Source: JAVBMV01 sp031552145 (lineage in GTDB: Bacteria; Myxococcota; Myxococcia; Myxococcales; UBA5297). From it: a stretch of DNA of 64,000 nucleotides. Location of the stretch: positions 62,001-126,000 of the forward strand of contig JAVBMV010000012.1 in NCBI GenBank assembly GCA_031552145.1. The letters run 5' to 3'. Under the pieces are notes generated by a model. It saw nothing but the letters and a program-made list of their open reading frames with translations, was not told where the DNA came from and did no database searches. The translations under genes were made by a program, and so were the position numbers. Shown here piece by piece: positions 50,109-58,910 of this stretch. Positions within the stretch are counted from its first letter, which is position 1. Each line of letters opens with the position of its first letter.

Positions 50109-52328
50109 TTACCCCAACGCCGACCACCGCCCGGAGAGGCGCTCCCTGCGACGCAGCTCGGCCGCGTCGACCAGCATCCTCCCCGCCCAGCGATAGACGT
50201 TGAACTCGCTGACGAAGCGGCGCATCGAGCGCATCCGTTCGCGCTGCTCCTCGCGGCTCATCCGAAGGGCCGCCGCCATCGCGGCGCCGGCCCGCTTCAG
50301 ATCGTATGGGTTGACGATCAGCGCCTCGGTCAGATCGCGCGCGGCTCCGGTGAACTGGCTGAGGATTAGCACGCCCTGCTCGTCCTCGCGCGCGGCCACG
50401 AACTCTTTCGCCACCAGATTCATCCCGTCGTGGAGGCTGCTGACGTAGCAGAGCTCCGCGGCGCGGAAGAAGCGAAAGACCTCCGCTGGCTCGTGGTGGG
50501 CGCGCCGCAGCACGATCGCGCGATAGGTGGAGCCCGGCGCGGGATCGGCCCACTTCTTGTTGAGGTGCTCGGCCAGCGCCTCCACGCGCTCGCTCAGCTC
50601 TCGGTAGCGCGGGATCTTCGTTCGGCTCGGCGCGCCGATCTGCACGAAGGTGAAGCGGCCGCGATATTCGGGGTGCGCCGTCAGCAGCGCGTCGACCGCC
50701 TCGAGCCGCTCCTCGATCCCCTTGGTGTAATCGAGACGATCGACTCCGATCCCCAGCAGCGCGTCGGGCGAGAGCCCAAGCTCGGCGCGCACCTGCGCGC
50801 GCGCCTCCGAGACGGTGGGGACCTGCGGCAGCCAGTGCACGGGCCACTCGATCGAGATCGGGTAGGGGCGCACCAGGGTGCGCCGCTCCCCCTGGATCAC
50901 GGCGGAGTGCTCGCGGTCGATGCGCGACTCCATGAAGGCGTCGACCGAGTCGATGAAGTTGAGGCAGTGCTGTTGGGTGTGAAAACCGATGATGCTCGAG
51001 CCCAGCAGTCCGCCGATCAGCTCCTGGCGCCAGGGGCAGATGCCCATCTGCTCCGCGTTGGGCCAGGGGATGTGCCAGAAGGTGATGATCGTGGCCCTCG
51101 GAAGCCGCTCTCGGATCATCTTGGGGGCGAGCGCAAAGTGGTAGTCCTGAACCAGGATGATCGGATCGTCCGAGTCCACCTCCTCGCAGACGGCGTCGGC
51201 GAAGATCGCGTTCACTCGAGCGTAATGCTCGAAGTCGCTGGCGCGGAAAGTGGGGCGCGCGTGCGCGACGTGACAGAGCGGCCAGAGCCCCTCGTTGGCG
51301 AAGCCGTAGTAATAGCCCTCCTCCTGCTCCTCGGTGAGCCAGACTCGGCGAATGGCATAGGACTCCTCGCCGGGAGGGACGCGCACATGGTCCTTCGCGT
51401 CGACGGTCTGGCGGTCGGCGCTGCCGCTGCCGTGCGCGACCCACACGCCCGAACAGGCGCGCATAACGGGCTCCAGCGCGGTGACGAGGCCGCTCGCTGG
51501 GTGAAGCACCTCGATCTTCCCGTCGCGCGCTTCGTGCAGATAGGGCTCGCGGTTGGCGAGGATGACGATGCGCTCCCCGTGCAAGTATTGGCGCAGCGCG
51601 CCGCGGAGGCGGTCGGGGCTCCATAGGCCCGTACCCCGCTCCTGTTCCCGCTCGCGGGCCAGCCGTTCCGCCAGCGAATGGACGTCGCGCACCAGGGGCT
51701 GAAACTCGTCGGAGTCGGCGCCGCCGAGCGCGCGCCGCAGCTCCCGCAACCAACCCCTGCGCGCGAAACGCGCCGAAAAGATGGTGAGCAGCGCGGCGGA
51801 GAGCGCCAACACGAAGAAGGCGACCAGCAGGATCTTCTGCATGGTCCGCTCGCGCCGGTCCAGATAGCTGAGGTCGTGCGCCAGCACCAGGTGGCCTAGG
51901 AGCTCACCCCCCTTGGTCATGGGGTAGAGCGAGAGGTGGAGTCTCCCCGTCGGGAGCGCCACCGTGGTCGACCACTCCGTCCTCAGCTCCCTGATGTCGC
52001 TCGCGACACGCCCCACCAGCGAGCGACAGCCAAAGTCAGCGGGATAGGCGCTTGTCGCCGCTAGGGCCTCACCTTCGGGAGAGCAGGCGGCAGCGCCCAG
52101 GATCCGATCGTCACGGGTAATGTCGGAGAGCGTCTTCAGGAGACGCTCGCGCTCGGGCCAGGTGGCGACGAGGCTCTGGTGGGCCGCGGCCGCGGCGAGG
52201 CGTGACCTGAGCACCAGATCTGCCTCGAACCATCCCCGTGTCGTGCGCGCGAGCACGAGGTAGCCGACCACAGAGAGGAGCGCGAGCCCCCCCAAGAGCG
52301 AGAGCAGGAGCCTTATCTTGGTCTTCAT
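50109..52328 (-). CDS. Membrane-anchored sensor-fused trehalose-6-phosphate-synthase-like enzyme
   Basis: 739 residues. Membrane helix 1 at ~5-27, a ~135-residue extracytoplasmic domain, membrane helix 2 at ~164-186, a HAMP-like linker to ~235, then a full GT20 glycosyltransferase domain (~250-735). GT20 motifs are VQDYHFALAPKMIRERLP, FWHIPWPN, GVDRLDYTKGIEERLEA and SLHDGMNLVAKEFVA. GT20 enzymes make trehalose-6-phosphate or related sugar phosphates from nucleotide-sugar and sugar-phosphate. The N-terminal layout is that of a transmembrane receptor, so catalysis could be tuned by an outside signal such as osmolarity. No phosphatase (otsB) lies nearby. The acceptor specificity is not settled. 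Confidence 0.88.
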   Translation of the reverse strand: MKTKIRLLLSLLGGLALLSVVGYLVLARTTRGWFEADLVLRSRLAAAAAHQSLVATWPERERLLKTLSDITRDDRILGAAACSPEGEALAATSAYPADFGCRSLVGRVASDIRELRTEWSTTVALPTGRLHLSLYPMTKGGELLGHLVLAHDLSYLDRRERTMQKILLVAFFVLALSAALLTIFSARFARRGWLRELRRALGGADSDEFQPLVRDVHSLAERLAREREQERGTGLWSPDRLRGALRQYLHGERIVILANREPYLHEARDGKIEVLHPASGLVTALEPVMRACSGVWVAHGSGSADRQTVDAKDHVRVPPGEESYAIRRVWLTEEQEEGYYYGFANEGLWPLCHVAHARPTFRASDFEHYARVNAIFADAVCEEVDSDDPIILVQDYHFALAPKMIRERLPRATIITFWHIPWPNAEQMGICPWRQELIGGLLGSSIIGFHTQQHCLNFIDSVDAFMESRIDREHSAVIQGERRTLVRPYPISIEWPVHWLPQVPTVSEARAQVRAELGLSPDALLGIGVDRLDYTKGIEERLEAVDALLTAHPEYRGRFTFVQIGAPSRTKIPRYRELSERVEALAEHLNKKWADPAPGSTYRAIVLRRAHHEPAEVFRFFRAAELCYVSSLHDGMNLVAKEFVAAREDEQGVLILSQFTGAARDLTEALIVNPYDLKRAGAAMAAALRMSREEQRERMRSMRRFVSEFNVYRWAGRMLVDAAELRRRERLSGRWSALG

Positions 52329-52399
52329 CCGACCATGATAACGCCCCTGCGCTCTCTACCAACCCTTCATTGAAGCTTTACAGGAAAAAAGCAGCGCGC

Positions 52400-53092
52400 T
52401 CAGCCCTTGCGCGCCTCGCCGGGCTTCCCACGAGAGGCGCCCGGGCCCCGATCGCCGCCAGGAGCGCGCTCGCCGCCCCTGCCACCGCGATCCTTGTCGC
52501 CGCGCCCACGGCCACCTTTACCGCGCCCTCCCTTGCCGCCGCGCTCATCTTCGCGCTTCAGCTCGCGCACCTTCATGACCGTCTTGTCGACGATGTACTG
52601 GAACGAGCCGATCACTTTGGCGCCGGGGGCCGCCTTCTCCTCCTCGCCCATCTGGAAGACGCGCACGAGGCGCACCTCATCGGCGCGGCGCCCGACGACC
52701 TTGAGCGCTTCGCGAAGGCGCGCCAGGCGATCGCCTTCGATACCGGTGGCCTGGGTCACGGCGGCGTCGAGCGCGGCGCGCTCCTCGTCGCTCTCCTCTG
52801 GCTCGGCCTGCTCCTGTACCTCGGTCTTGGCCGCCTTTGGAGCGCCCTCCTCGCCTGCCGCCTCTTCGGCGGGAGCCTGGGCCTGCTCGGAGGCAGTCTG
52901 CTCCACCACCTCACCCTGCGCCTCGGCGGCCTCACCCTGCTCCTGCGGAGCAGCGGCAACCTCGGCCGCCTCGGCCGGCTTCTGCTCCGCCTCCCCCTTG
53001 GGCGCGCGCTTGGGCAACGCCCGCCTCGCCGTCGCCTCCGCCTGCGCCGCCATGCGAATGACCGTACCGCTGAACTCCGTGAGCGTCTTCAT
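52400..53092 (-). CDS. Hypothetical protein with acidic middle and RGG-type tail
   Basis: 230 residues from the ATG at 53092 (MKTLTEFSGTVIRMAAQAEA), with AAAGGGAT upstream; longer frames look unnatural. Residues 1-30 are helical. A Glu/Ala/Gln-rich low-complexity part runs to ~100. A conserved-looking core (~120-180) follows: LARLREALKVVGRRADEVRL, VRVFQMGEEEKAAPGAKVIG, SFQYIVDKTVMKVRE. The last ~50 residues are Gly/Arg/Lys-rich (RGGKGGRGKGGRGRGDKDRGG), a pattern seen in RNA-binding or condensate-forming proteins. No signal peptide. Function unknown. Confidence 0.65.
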   Translation of the reverse strand: MKTLTEFSGTVIRMAAQAEATARRALPKRAPKGEAEQKPAEAAEVAAAPQEQGEAAEAQGEVVEQTASEQAQAPAEEAAGEEGAPKAAKTEVQEQAEPEESDEERAALDAAVTQATGIEGDRLARLREALKVVGRRADEVRLVRVFQMGEEEKAAPGAKVIGSFQYIVDKTVMKVRELKREDERGGKGGRGKGGRGRGDKDRGGRGGERAPGGDRGPGASRGKPGEARKG

Positions 53093-53314
53093 CAGATATC
53101 CCTTTCCTGCCCTGCAGCCTGTCGTGGCGCAGCAAGCGCCTCTAATGCGCGGCGCGGCGGACCCTTTTAGAGCAGGCGGCGTCCGCAGAGAAGCCCCTTC
53201 TGGCGCCCCGGGCCAAGCCCGGCAAGAATAGGGGATGGGTGCCGGCGCCGCGGCCGGGCCGGGCGGCGCTCCGCCGCATTCTTCGCGGCGGTACGGCTTC
53301 ATCGAAGGGAACCC

Positions 53315-54301
53315 ATGGAACAAGCGCGCGTCGCAGTCATCGATCTAGGCACCAACGCGGTCAGGTTGCAGGTGGCGAAGCTCTCGCCCCTGGGCCACCT
53401 ACAGGTGATCCACGACGAGCGCGCGCCGATCAGGCCGGGCGAAGAGGTCTTCAAGACCCACCGCCTCTCGCGCGAGGCGATGGAGCGGACCCTCGAGGTG
53501 CTCCACCGCTACGCAGGCCTTGCCCGAAGCGTCTTCAAGGTGGAGCGGATCCGCGCCGTCGGTACCTGCGCCCTGCGCGAGGCGACCAACAGCGCGGAGC
53601 TGCTCGCCGAAGCGCGCAGCCGCTGTGCGCTGGAGGTCGAGGTCATCAGCGGCAGCGAGGAGGCACGCCTCATCGCGCGCGGAGTGCTCTGGGGCGTGCG
53701 AGAGCGCGGGCGTTACGCGCTGGTCGACCTCGGTGGAGGCTCCACCGAGCTCACGGCGATGGATGGCGAATGCCAACGCGGCTCCCACTCGCTGGAGCTC
53801 GGCTCGGTCCGGCTCACCGACGCCTTTTTCCCCGCTGAGCCCGAGGCGCCCCTCCCCTCCGAAGCGCAGCGGACGCTGCGCGAGTATGTTCGGACAACCC
53901 TGCGCCGCGAGCTGGCTAAGTGTACCGATTGCCCCACCATCGTCGGCACCGCAGGCACCATCGTCGCGGTGGGGACCTTCATCCTGCGCCGCAAAGGGCG
54001 CGTCCGTCCGATTGGTCCCAGCGGCGAGCTCTTCTCGGCCCAACAGTTCCGGGAGGCGGCCGCCGCGCTGGCGGCGATGAGCTACAGCGACCGGCAGAGC
54101 ATCGCCATGCTCGAGCCACAGCGGGCGCGCATCATTGTCGCGGGCGCCCTGCTCTTCGACGAGCTCTGCGCGCACTTGGGCACCCACTCGGTGCGCGTGG
54201 CGCGACGCGGACTGCGCGATGGCGTGATGCTCGACGAGCTAGAGCGAGCGGGAGCCAGACTCCCTCGTAGAGCGCAGGCGGGGCGCGGTGGAAGATTGTA
54301 G
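53315..54301 (+). CDS. Ppx/GppA-family phosphatase
   Basis: 328 residues. Family members hydrolyse inorganic polyphosphate (Ppx) or pppGpp (GppA), with an actin-like ATPase fold. Visible motifs are VAVIDLGTNAVRLQV (phosphate loop 1), AVGTCALREATNS, EVISGSEEARLIARGV, LVDLGGGSTEL (phosphate loop 2) and VGTAGTIVAVG. At ~330 residues it is the short form without the extra C-terminal domains of E. coli Ppx, so Ppx versus GppA cannot be decided. It is relevant to the stringent response and phosphate storage. Its 3' end is 14 bp from the convergent hrpB. Confidence 0.9.
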   Translation: MEQARVAVIDLGTNAVRLQVAKLSPLGHLQVIHDERAPIRPGEEVFKTHRLSREAMERTLEVLHRYAGLARSVFKVERIRAVGTCALREATNSAELLAEARSRCALEVEVISGSEEARLIARGVLWGVRERGRYALVDLGGGSTELTAMDGECQRGSHSLELGSVRLTDAFFPAEPEAPLPSEAQRTLREYVRTTLRRELAKCTDCPTIVGTAGTIVAVGTFILRRKGRVRPIGPSGELFSAQQFREAAAALAAMSYSDRQSIAMLEPQRARIIVAGALLFDELCAHLGTHSVRVARRGLRDGVMLDELERAGARLPRRAQAGRGGRL

Positions 54302-54314
54302 CCGCGGATGAACC

Positions 54315-57029
54315 CTACCGCCGACCCTCGCCGATCCTCGGCTTCGGCTTGGGCGGCTCGGCGTGGAGCGGATCTTCGGGCCAGGAATGGCGCGGATAGC
54401 GCCGGCAGAGCTCTCGCCGAATAGCGGGATAGTGACGCGACCAGAAGCCGGAGAGATCGCTCGTGACCTGTACCGCTCTTCCGTTGGGCGCAAGGAGGTG
54501 CAGCACCAGCGCGACCTCGCCTCCCGCCACTTTTGGCCCCTCCGCCAAGCCGAAGAAGTCCTGCAGCCTCGACTCGATCCAGGGGGGCTTCCCGGCCTCA
54601 TAATGGATGGCCACTCGGCGCCCTCCGGGCAGCCGCAGCCCCTCCGGCGCCAGCCTCTCCAGCAACGACCGCTGCGCCGGCGCCAGCTCATTGAGCGCCA
54701 GCTCCAGCAACCCCACCTCGCGCAGCTCCTGGAAGCTCCTGAGCCCCTCGCAGGCGCGCCGCAGGAGCGCGCGCTGCGCCTCCTCGCCAAACTCGGCCCA
54801 TAGTTCCTGTGGGCGAATGGAGCGGATGAAGCGCAGCCTCTCGAGGAGCGGTTCGAGCTTGTTGCTCCCGCCGGGCCCCGCTTCGACGAAGGCGCCCAGC
54901 CCGAGCGGCGAGGCCTGCTCGAAGAGCAGCTCGGAGAGCCCCTCCACGTCGCGGACGCGGCTCTCCTCGATCGCCAGCTCGCCGTAGAGCAGGCGAGAGA
55001 GCCCCTCCGCGCGCTCCGACTTGATATTCCAGGTCGCGCGCCGCTCCTCCTTGAGCGCCTCGGGGAAGAGATCGAGCAGCCACTCAGGCTCGAGAGCGCT
55101 CGCGGAGCGGATCGTCACCTCGCGCCGCGCGCCGAGCCCACGGGCTCCTGCCTCCACCGCCACCAGTAGCTCCGAGCCGCCATGGAAGAGGACGCTTCCC
55201 TCCGAAAGGCGCGCGCTCCCGCCCTTGGCGAGGAGCACCTCCGGCGTCAGCCTCCCATCCTCGCCGCGCCTGCGCCGCCCCACGCGATCGGGAAGCGCCG
55301 CCAGAGTAGAGAGGAGCAGGGCGCGCTCCCGCCCCACCTCATCAAGTGCGGGGGAGGCGGCTCCATCCTCCGATCCCTTTCCTTCCGAGACCATCCTTTC
55401 GACGGTGTGCGCCACTTTTGCCACCCGATTCGCTACCCCCGCGTCGAGCTCCAGCGAAGCCAGGGCGCGCGCGCTGAAGCCCCGCCGTTCCGCCTCTCTG
55501 AAGAGCGCGTGAGCGTCGAGCAGATCGGAGGGGCCCGTTACCCGCGCGCGCTCGTCGCGGGCGCCCTGGCCAGAGAGGCCGGCACCGCCGCCGCGCGCAT
55601 AGAGCCGCAACTCACGCTCTCCCATGAGCGCGGCGAGCAGCGCGCCGTCACGCCCCGCTCTTCTCTGCGCTGCCTCGAGCACGAGGCGCGCCTGCCTGGG
55701 ATGGAGTGGCATCCGCGCCATCCGCCGTCCCAGCTCCGTGAGCGCGCCCGTGCCATCGAGCGCCCCGAGGAGCGTCAGGAGCTCTATCGCGGCGGCGAGC
55801 GCTTCGCCGGGGGGCGGTTCGAGCCAGTCGAAGATAGCGGGCTCGAAGCCCGCCGCGCGCATCCCAAGCACCATCTGGCTCAGCTCATGTCGCTCGATCT
55901 CGGGCAGATCGCGCTCGGGGCGAGCGTCGAAGTCGTGGCGCGAATAGAGGCGCAGGCAACGCCCCGCGCTCATGCGGCCGGCGCGTCCGGCGCGCTGAAT
56001 CGCGGAGGCCTTCGAGATCTTTGCCAGCGAGAGCGTCGAGAGTCCCGTCCAAGCGGAGTGGGCCGCTACCCGGGCGAGGCCGCTGTCGACCACAGCCACC
56101 ACCCCTTCCAGCGAGACCGAGCTCTCCGCGATATTGGTCGAGAGGATCACCCGGCGCTTCGCGGAGGGGCGCACGGCCAGGTCCTGCTCCGCGGGGGAGA
56201 GCTCCCCATGGAGCGGCAGTACCGAAAGATCATGACTCTGGGCGAGCGGCCGCAGCGCCTCGGAGGCACGACGTATCTCGGCGGCACCGGGCAGAAAGAC
56301 AAGGATCGCCCCCGCTCTCCCATTCCGCCCCCCCTCGGGCGAGAGCGTCCCCTCCTCCCGCTCTCCCTCGGCGAGCAACCGCCGCACGGCGGAGGCTACT
56401 TGCTGCTCCAACGGTCTCGCGTCGACGACGTTCTGATGCTCGATCGCCACTTCGAAGCGGCGCCCCTTCAGCTCCGCGCTGTGAGCGCCCTCCAGGAACG
56501 CGACGAGCGGCTCGGGATCGAGCGTGGCCGACATCACCACCAGCTTGAGATCGGGCCTACTTCTGCGTAGGCGCTTGAGCAATGCCAACGAGAGGTCTCC
56601 CTCCAGATGGCGCTCGTGGAATTCGTCGAGCACTACGGCCCCAACCCGCTCCATCGAGGCCTCGGCACGCCCACCGCCCATGAGCAGTCGCTGCTGAAGC
56701 ACCCCCTCGGTAAGGAAGCGCAGCTTCGTGCGCGCGCTGCCCGCCTCTTCAAAGCGCACCTGATAGCCGACCAGCCCGCCCAGCGCCTCTCCTAGCTCGT
56801 CGGAGACGCGACGAGCGAGAAGCCGCGCCGCAAGCCGTCTTGGTTGCAGCACCAATACTTCCTTGGAGCCGACCATTCCCGATTCGAGGATAGCCCTGGG
56901 CAGGCGCGTGCTCTTACCGGCGCCAGGTTCGGCGCGCAGGACAAGTGAGGAGCGCTCGCCGAGCTGCTCGAGCAGCCGAGGCAGCATCGGATCGATGGGC
57001 AGCGCTGGGTGGTTGTCGTTGGTGCGCAA
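54315..57029 (-). CDS. hrpB: ATP-dependent helicase HrpB
   Basis: 904 residues from a TTG at 57029 (opening ALPIDPMLPRLLEQLGER). DEAH-type RNA helicase. Walker A EPGAGKST, ARLLARRVSDELGE, motif II DEFHER, motif III SAT, STNIAESSVSLEGVVAVVDSG (motif V) and QRAGRAGRMSAGRCLRLY (motif VI) are all present. The HrpB-specific C-terminal region includes GRRVAIHYEAGKPPWIESRLQDFFG and LLAPNGRAVQVTSDLSGFW, which separate it from HrpA. The biological role of HrpB is not well understood. Divergent from queD, 67 bp apart. Confidence 0.95.
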   Translation of the reverse strand: MRTNDNHPALPIDPMLPRLLEQLGERSSLVLRAEPGAGKSTRLPRAILESGMVGSKEVLVLQPRRLAARLLARRVSDELGEALGGLVGYQVRFEEAGSARTKLRFLTEGVLQQRLLMGGGRAEASMERVGAVVLDEFHERHLEGDLSLALLKRLRRSRPDLKLVVMSATLDPEPLVAFLEGAHSAELKGRRFEVAIEHQNVVDARPLEQQVASAVRRLLAEGEREEGTLSPEGGRNGRAGAILVFLPGAAEIRRASEALRPLAQSHDLSVLPLHGELSPAEQDLAVRPSAKRRVILSTNIAESSVSLEGVVAVVDSGLARVAAHSAWTGLSTLSLAKISKASAIQRAGRAGRMSAGRCLRLYSRHDFDARPERDLPEIERHELSQMVLGMRAAGFEPAIFDWLEPPPGEALAAAIELLTLLGALDGTGALTELGRRMARMPLHPRQARLVLEAAQRRAGRDGALLAALMGERELRLYARGGGAGLSGQGARDERARVTGPSDLLDAHALFREAERRGFSARALASLELDAGVANRVAKVAHTVERMVSEGKGSEDGAASPALDEVGRERALLLSTLAALPDRVGRRRRGEDGRLTPEVLLAKGGSARLSEGSVLFHGGSELLVAVEAGARGLGARREVTIRSASALEPEWLLDLFPEALKEERRATWNIKSERAEGLSRLLYGELAIEESRVRDVEGLSELLFEQASPLGLGAFVEAGPGGSNKLEPLLERLRFIRSIRPQELWAEFGEEAQRALLRRACEGLRSFQELREVGLLELALNELAPAQRSLLERLAPEGLRLPGGRRVAIHYEAGKPPWIESRLQDFFGLAEGPKVAGGEVALVLHLLAPNGRAVQVTSDLSGFWSRHYPAIRRELCRRYPRHSWPEDPLHAEPPKPKPRIGEGRR

Positions 57030-57096
57030 GAGGTGCCTTGCCTGCTCAGTGGCGGCGGTCTAGTGTGCGCGCCATTTTTCCGTGTAACGAGGACGG

Positions 57097-57453
57097 ATGG
57101 CGATCATGGACATCGACGTAGAGTTTCACTTCAGCTGTGCCCACACGCTCCCTTTCTACAACGGCCCCTGTCGCCGCCTCCACGGGCACAACTACAAGCT
57201 CCTGGTCTCGGTGTCGGGCAAGGTCAACCCCAAGGATGGGATGATCCTCGACTTCGAAGAGCTAAAGAAGGCGGTCATGGAGCATGCGGTGGGCGTGGTC
57301 GATCACCGCAACCTGAACGACTTCATGGAGAACCCCACGGCGGAGCACATGCTGCTCTTCTTCTGGGAGCGGCTCAAGCCCCAGTTGCCGGGACTGCGCG
57401 AGCTTCGGCTTTGGGAAACGCCGGAGTACTCGGTGGCCTACAGGGGCGACTGA
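57097..57453 (+). CDS. queD: 6-carboxytetrahydropterin synthase QueD
   Basis: 118 residues. Makes 6-carboxy-5,6,7,8-tetrahydropterin from dihydroneopterin triphosphate, the second step to preQ0 and queuosine. The CxxxHGH motif (CRRLHGHNY) gives the catalytic Cys and two zinc His; the third zinc His is in FSCAHTLPF. This motif distinguishes QueD from PTPS-III proteins, which have Glu in place of Cys. MILDFEELKK, VVDHRNLND and LWETPEYSVAY complete the family signature. The other que genes are not in the window. Confidence 0.93.
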   Translation: MAIMDIDVEFHFSCAHTLPFYNGPCRRLHGHNYKLLVSVSGKVNPKDGMILDFEELKKAVMEHAVGVVDHRNLNDFMENPTAEHMLLFFWERLKPQLPGLRELRLWETPEYSVAYRGD

Positions 57454-57461
57454 GCGCGGCC

Positions 57462-57779
57462 TCAGCAGCCCGACGCTACCATCGCGACTGCCAGCTCCCT
57501 GATGAGGGAGCGCCGCAGCTTTTTGCGGCAGTGCTCTACCGCCTCGGGAGAGACGATTGCCCCCGCCCTCTCGCGCAACCTGCGGGCCGACGAGACGATC
57601 ATCTCCACTCGCGATGGGTCGAGCGCCATGAGACGATTGCCGTCGTGGCGGATGAACCAGTTGATTCCCCTGCGTTCGATCTGCCTCTCGAGAAGGCGGT
57701 TGGCGTCGAGCACTAAGGCAAGGTCGATGATCTCAGGCATGTCTGTCGTGACGGCGCGGCGCGCCGCTCTCTCGTTCAC
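57462..57779 (-). CDS. Small hypothetical protein
   Basis: 105 residues from a GTG at 57779; an ATG at 57740 gives 92 residues (MPEIIDLALVLDANRLLERQ). Mixed helical content with an Arg/Lys-rich helix near the end (HCRKKLRRSLIRELAV). The Shine-Dalgarno is weak at both starts. Convergent with queD, 8 bp apart, and divergent from the following glycosyltransferase. Codon use looks coding. No family recognised. Confidence 0.45.
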   Translation of the reverse strand: MNERAARRAVTTDMPEIIDLALVLDANRLLERQIERRGINWFIRHDGNRLMALDPSRVEMIVSSARRLRERAGAIVSPEAVEHCRKKLRRSLIRELAVAMVASGC

Positions 57780-57884
57780 AGTGAGCTCGGCGCACCCTGG
57801 TGATCAGAGCGCCCGTCTCGAGCGGCGGCAATCTACCGGCGAACCCACACGGCGTCGAATAATCGGACGCATCGTAGAGCGGCG

Positions 57885-58898
57885 ATGACTCCGGCGATCT
57901 CGGTCTTGATGCCGGCGCACGACGCCGAGGCCCATCTTGAAGAAGCGGTGCGTTCCACGCTTGGCCAGACGCTCACCGACCTGGAGCTGATCGTCGTCGA
58001 CGATGCCTCCACGGACGGAACGGGGCCACTGCTCGCCGCGTTGGCGCGCGAAGATCGCCGGATGCAGGTGCTCACATGCGCCACGCAACACGGCATCTCG
58101 GCAGCGTTGAACCTAGGCCTGCTCCACTGCCGCGCACCGCTCATTGCCCGGCTCGACGCCGACGACATTGCGCTCCCTGAACGACTGGAGCGGCAGCTCG
58201 AAATGCTGGAGAGGAACCCGGCGCTCGCCGCTGTCGGCTCCGCGGTGGAGATCTTTCCGAGGGAGCGCCTCACGCCCGGCATGTGCGCCTACGAGCGCTG
58301 GCTCAACTCTCTTCAAGGAACCGACCTGCTCTGGCGCGAGCGCCTTATCGAGAGCCCGCTGGTGCACCCGGCCGCTACTATCAGGGCGGCAGCGCTGCGC
58401 GCATGTGGCGGCTGGAGAAGCGAGGGGTGGCCGGAGGACTATGCCCTCTGGCTGCGCATGTTCGAGCGCGGCCTCCACCTCGACAACCACTCTTCCATCC
58501 TCTTGCGGTGGCGCGACCATCCTGGGCGGTTGACGCGCACCCACTCCGACTATTCGCGCAGCGCCCACCTCTCGTTAAAGGCGCTGCATCTGGCAAGGAC
58601 CCTCTGCGCGCCACCGAGGGCGCGCTGTATCATCTGGGGTGCGGGCCCAACCGGTCGCGCGCTCGCGCGCGAGCTCGCCGCGCTCGGAGTCGAGGTCGCC
58701 TGTCTTCTGGAGGTTGATCGCAGCAGATGCGGGAAGCGTTCCCTGCACGCTCCCATTATCCATTACGAAGAGCTCGGCCCCTTCGAGAACACGCCGCTCG
58801 TCGCCGCCGTCGGGAACGAGTGCGCGCGGCGAGAGATCAGAACGCACCTCAGTTCCCTGGGCTGGCGAGAGGGCGACGAGTACCTCTGCATTGCCTAG
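57885..58898 (+). CDS. Family-2 glycosyltransferase fused to a C-terminal Rossmann-like domain
   Basis: 337 residues. The GT-A domain (~1-210) has ISVLMPAHDAEAHLEEAVRS, ELIVVDDASTDGT, LIARLDADDIALPERLERQ with the DxD, and PEDYALWLRMFERG with the catalytic Asp region. After a short linker, residues ~247-337 form a separate nucleotide-binding-like unit (CIIWGAGPTGRALARELAAL, LLEVDRSRCGKR, VAAVGNECARREIRTHL), resembling the sugar-acetyltransferase-type or redox-sensing Rossmann half-domain. The fusion suggests the second domain binds a sugar nucleotide or controls the transferase. Convergent with the RluA gene. Confidence 0.88.
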   Translation: MTPAISVLMPAHDAEAHLEEAVRSTLGQTLTDLELIVVDDASTDGTGPLLAALAREDRRMQVLTCATQHGISAALNLGLLHCRAPLIARLDADDIALPERLERQLEMLERNPALAAVGSAVEIFPRERLTPGMCAYERWLNSLQGTDLLWRERLIESPLVHPAATIRAAALRACGGWRSEGWPEDYALWLRMFERGLHLDNHSSILLRWRDHPGRLTRTHSDYSRSAHLSLKALHLARTLCAPPRARCIIWGAGPTGRALARELAALGVEVACLLEVDRSRCGKRSLHAPIIHYEELGPFENTPLVAAVGNECARREIRTHLSSLGWREGDEYLCIA

Positions 58899-58910
58899 CA
58901 TGAGATGCCC

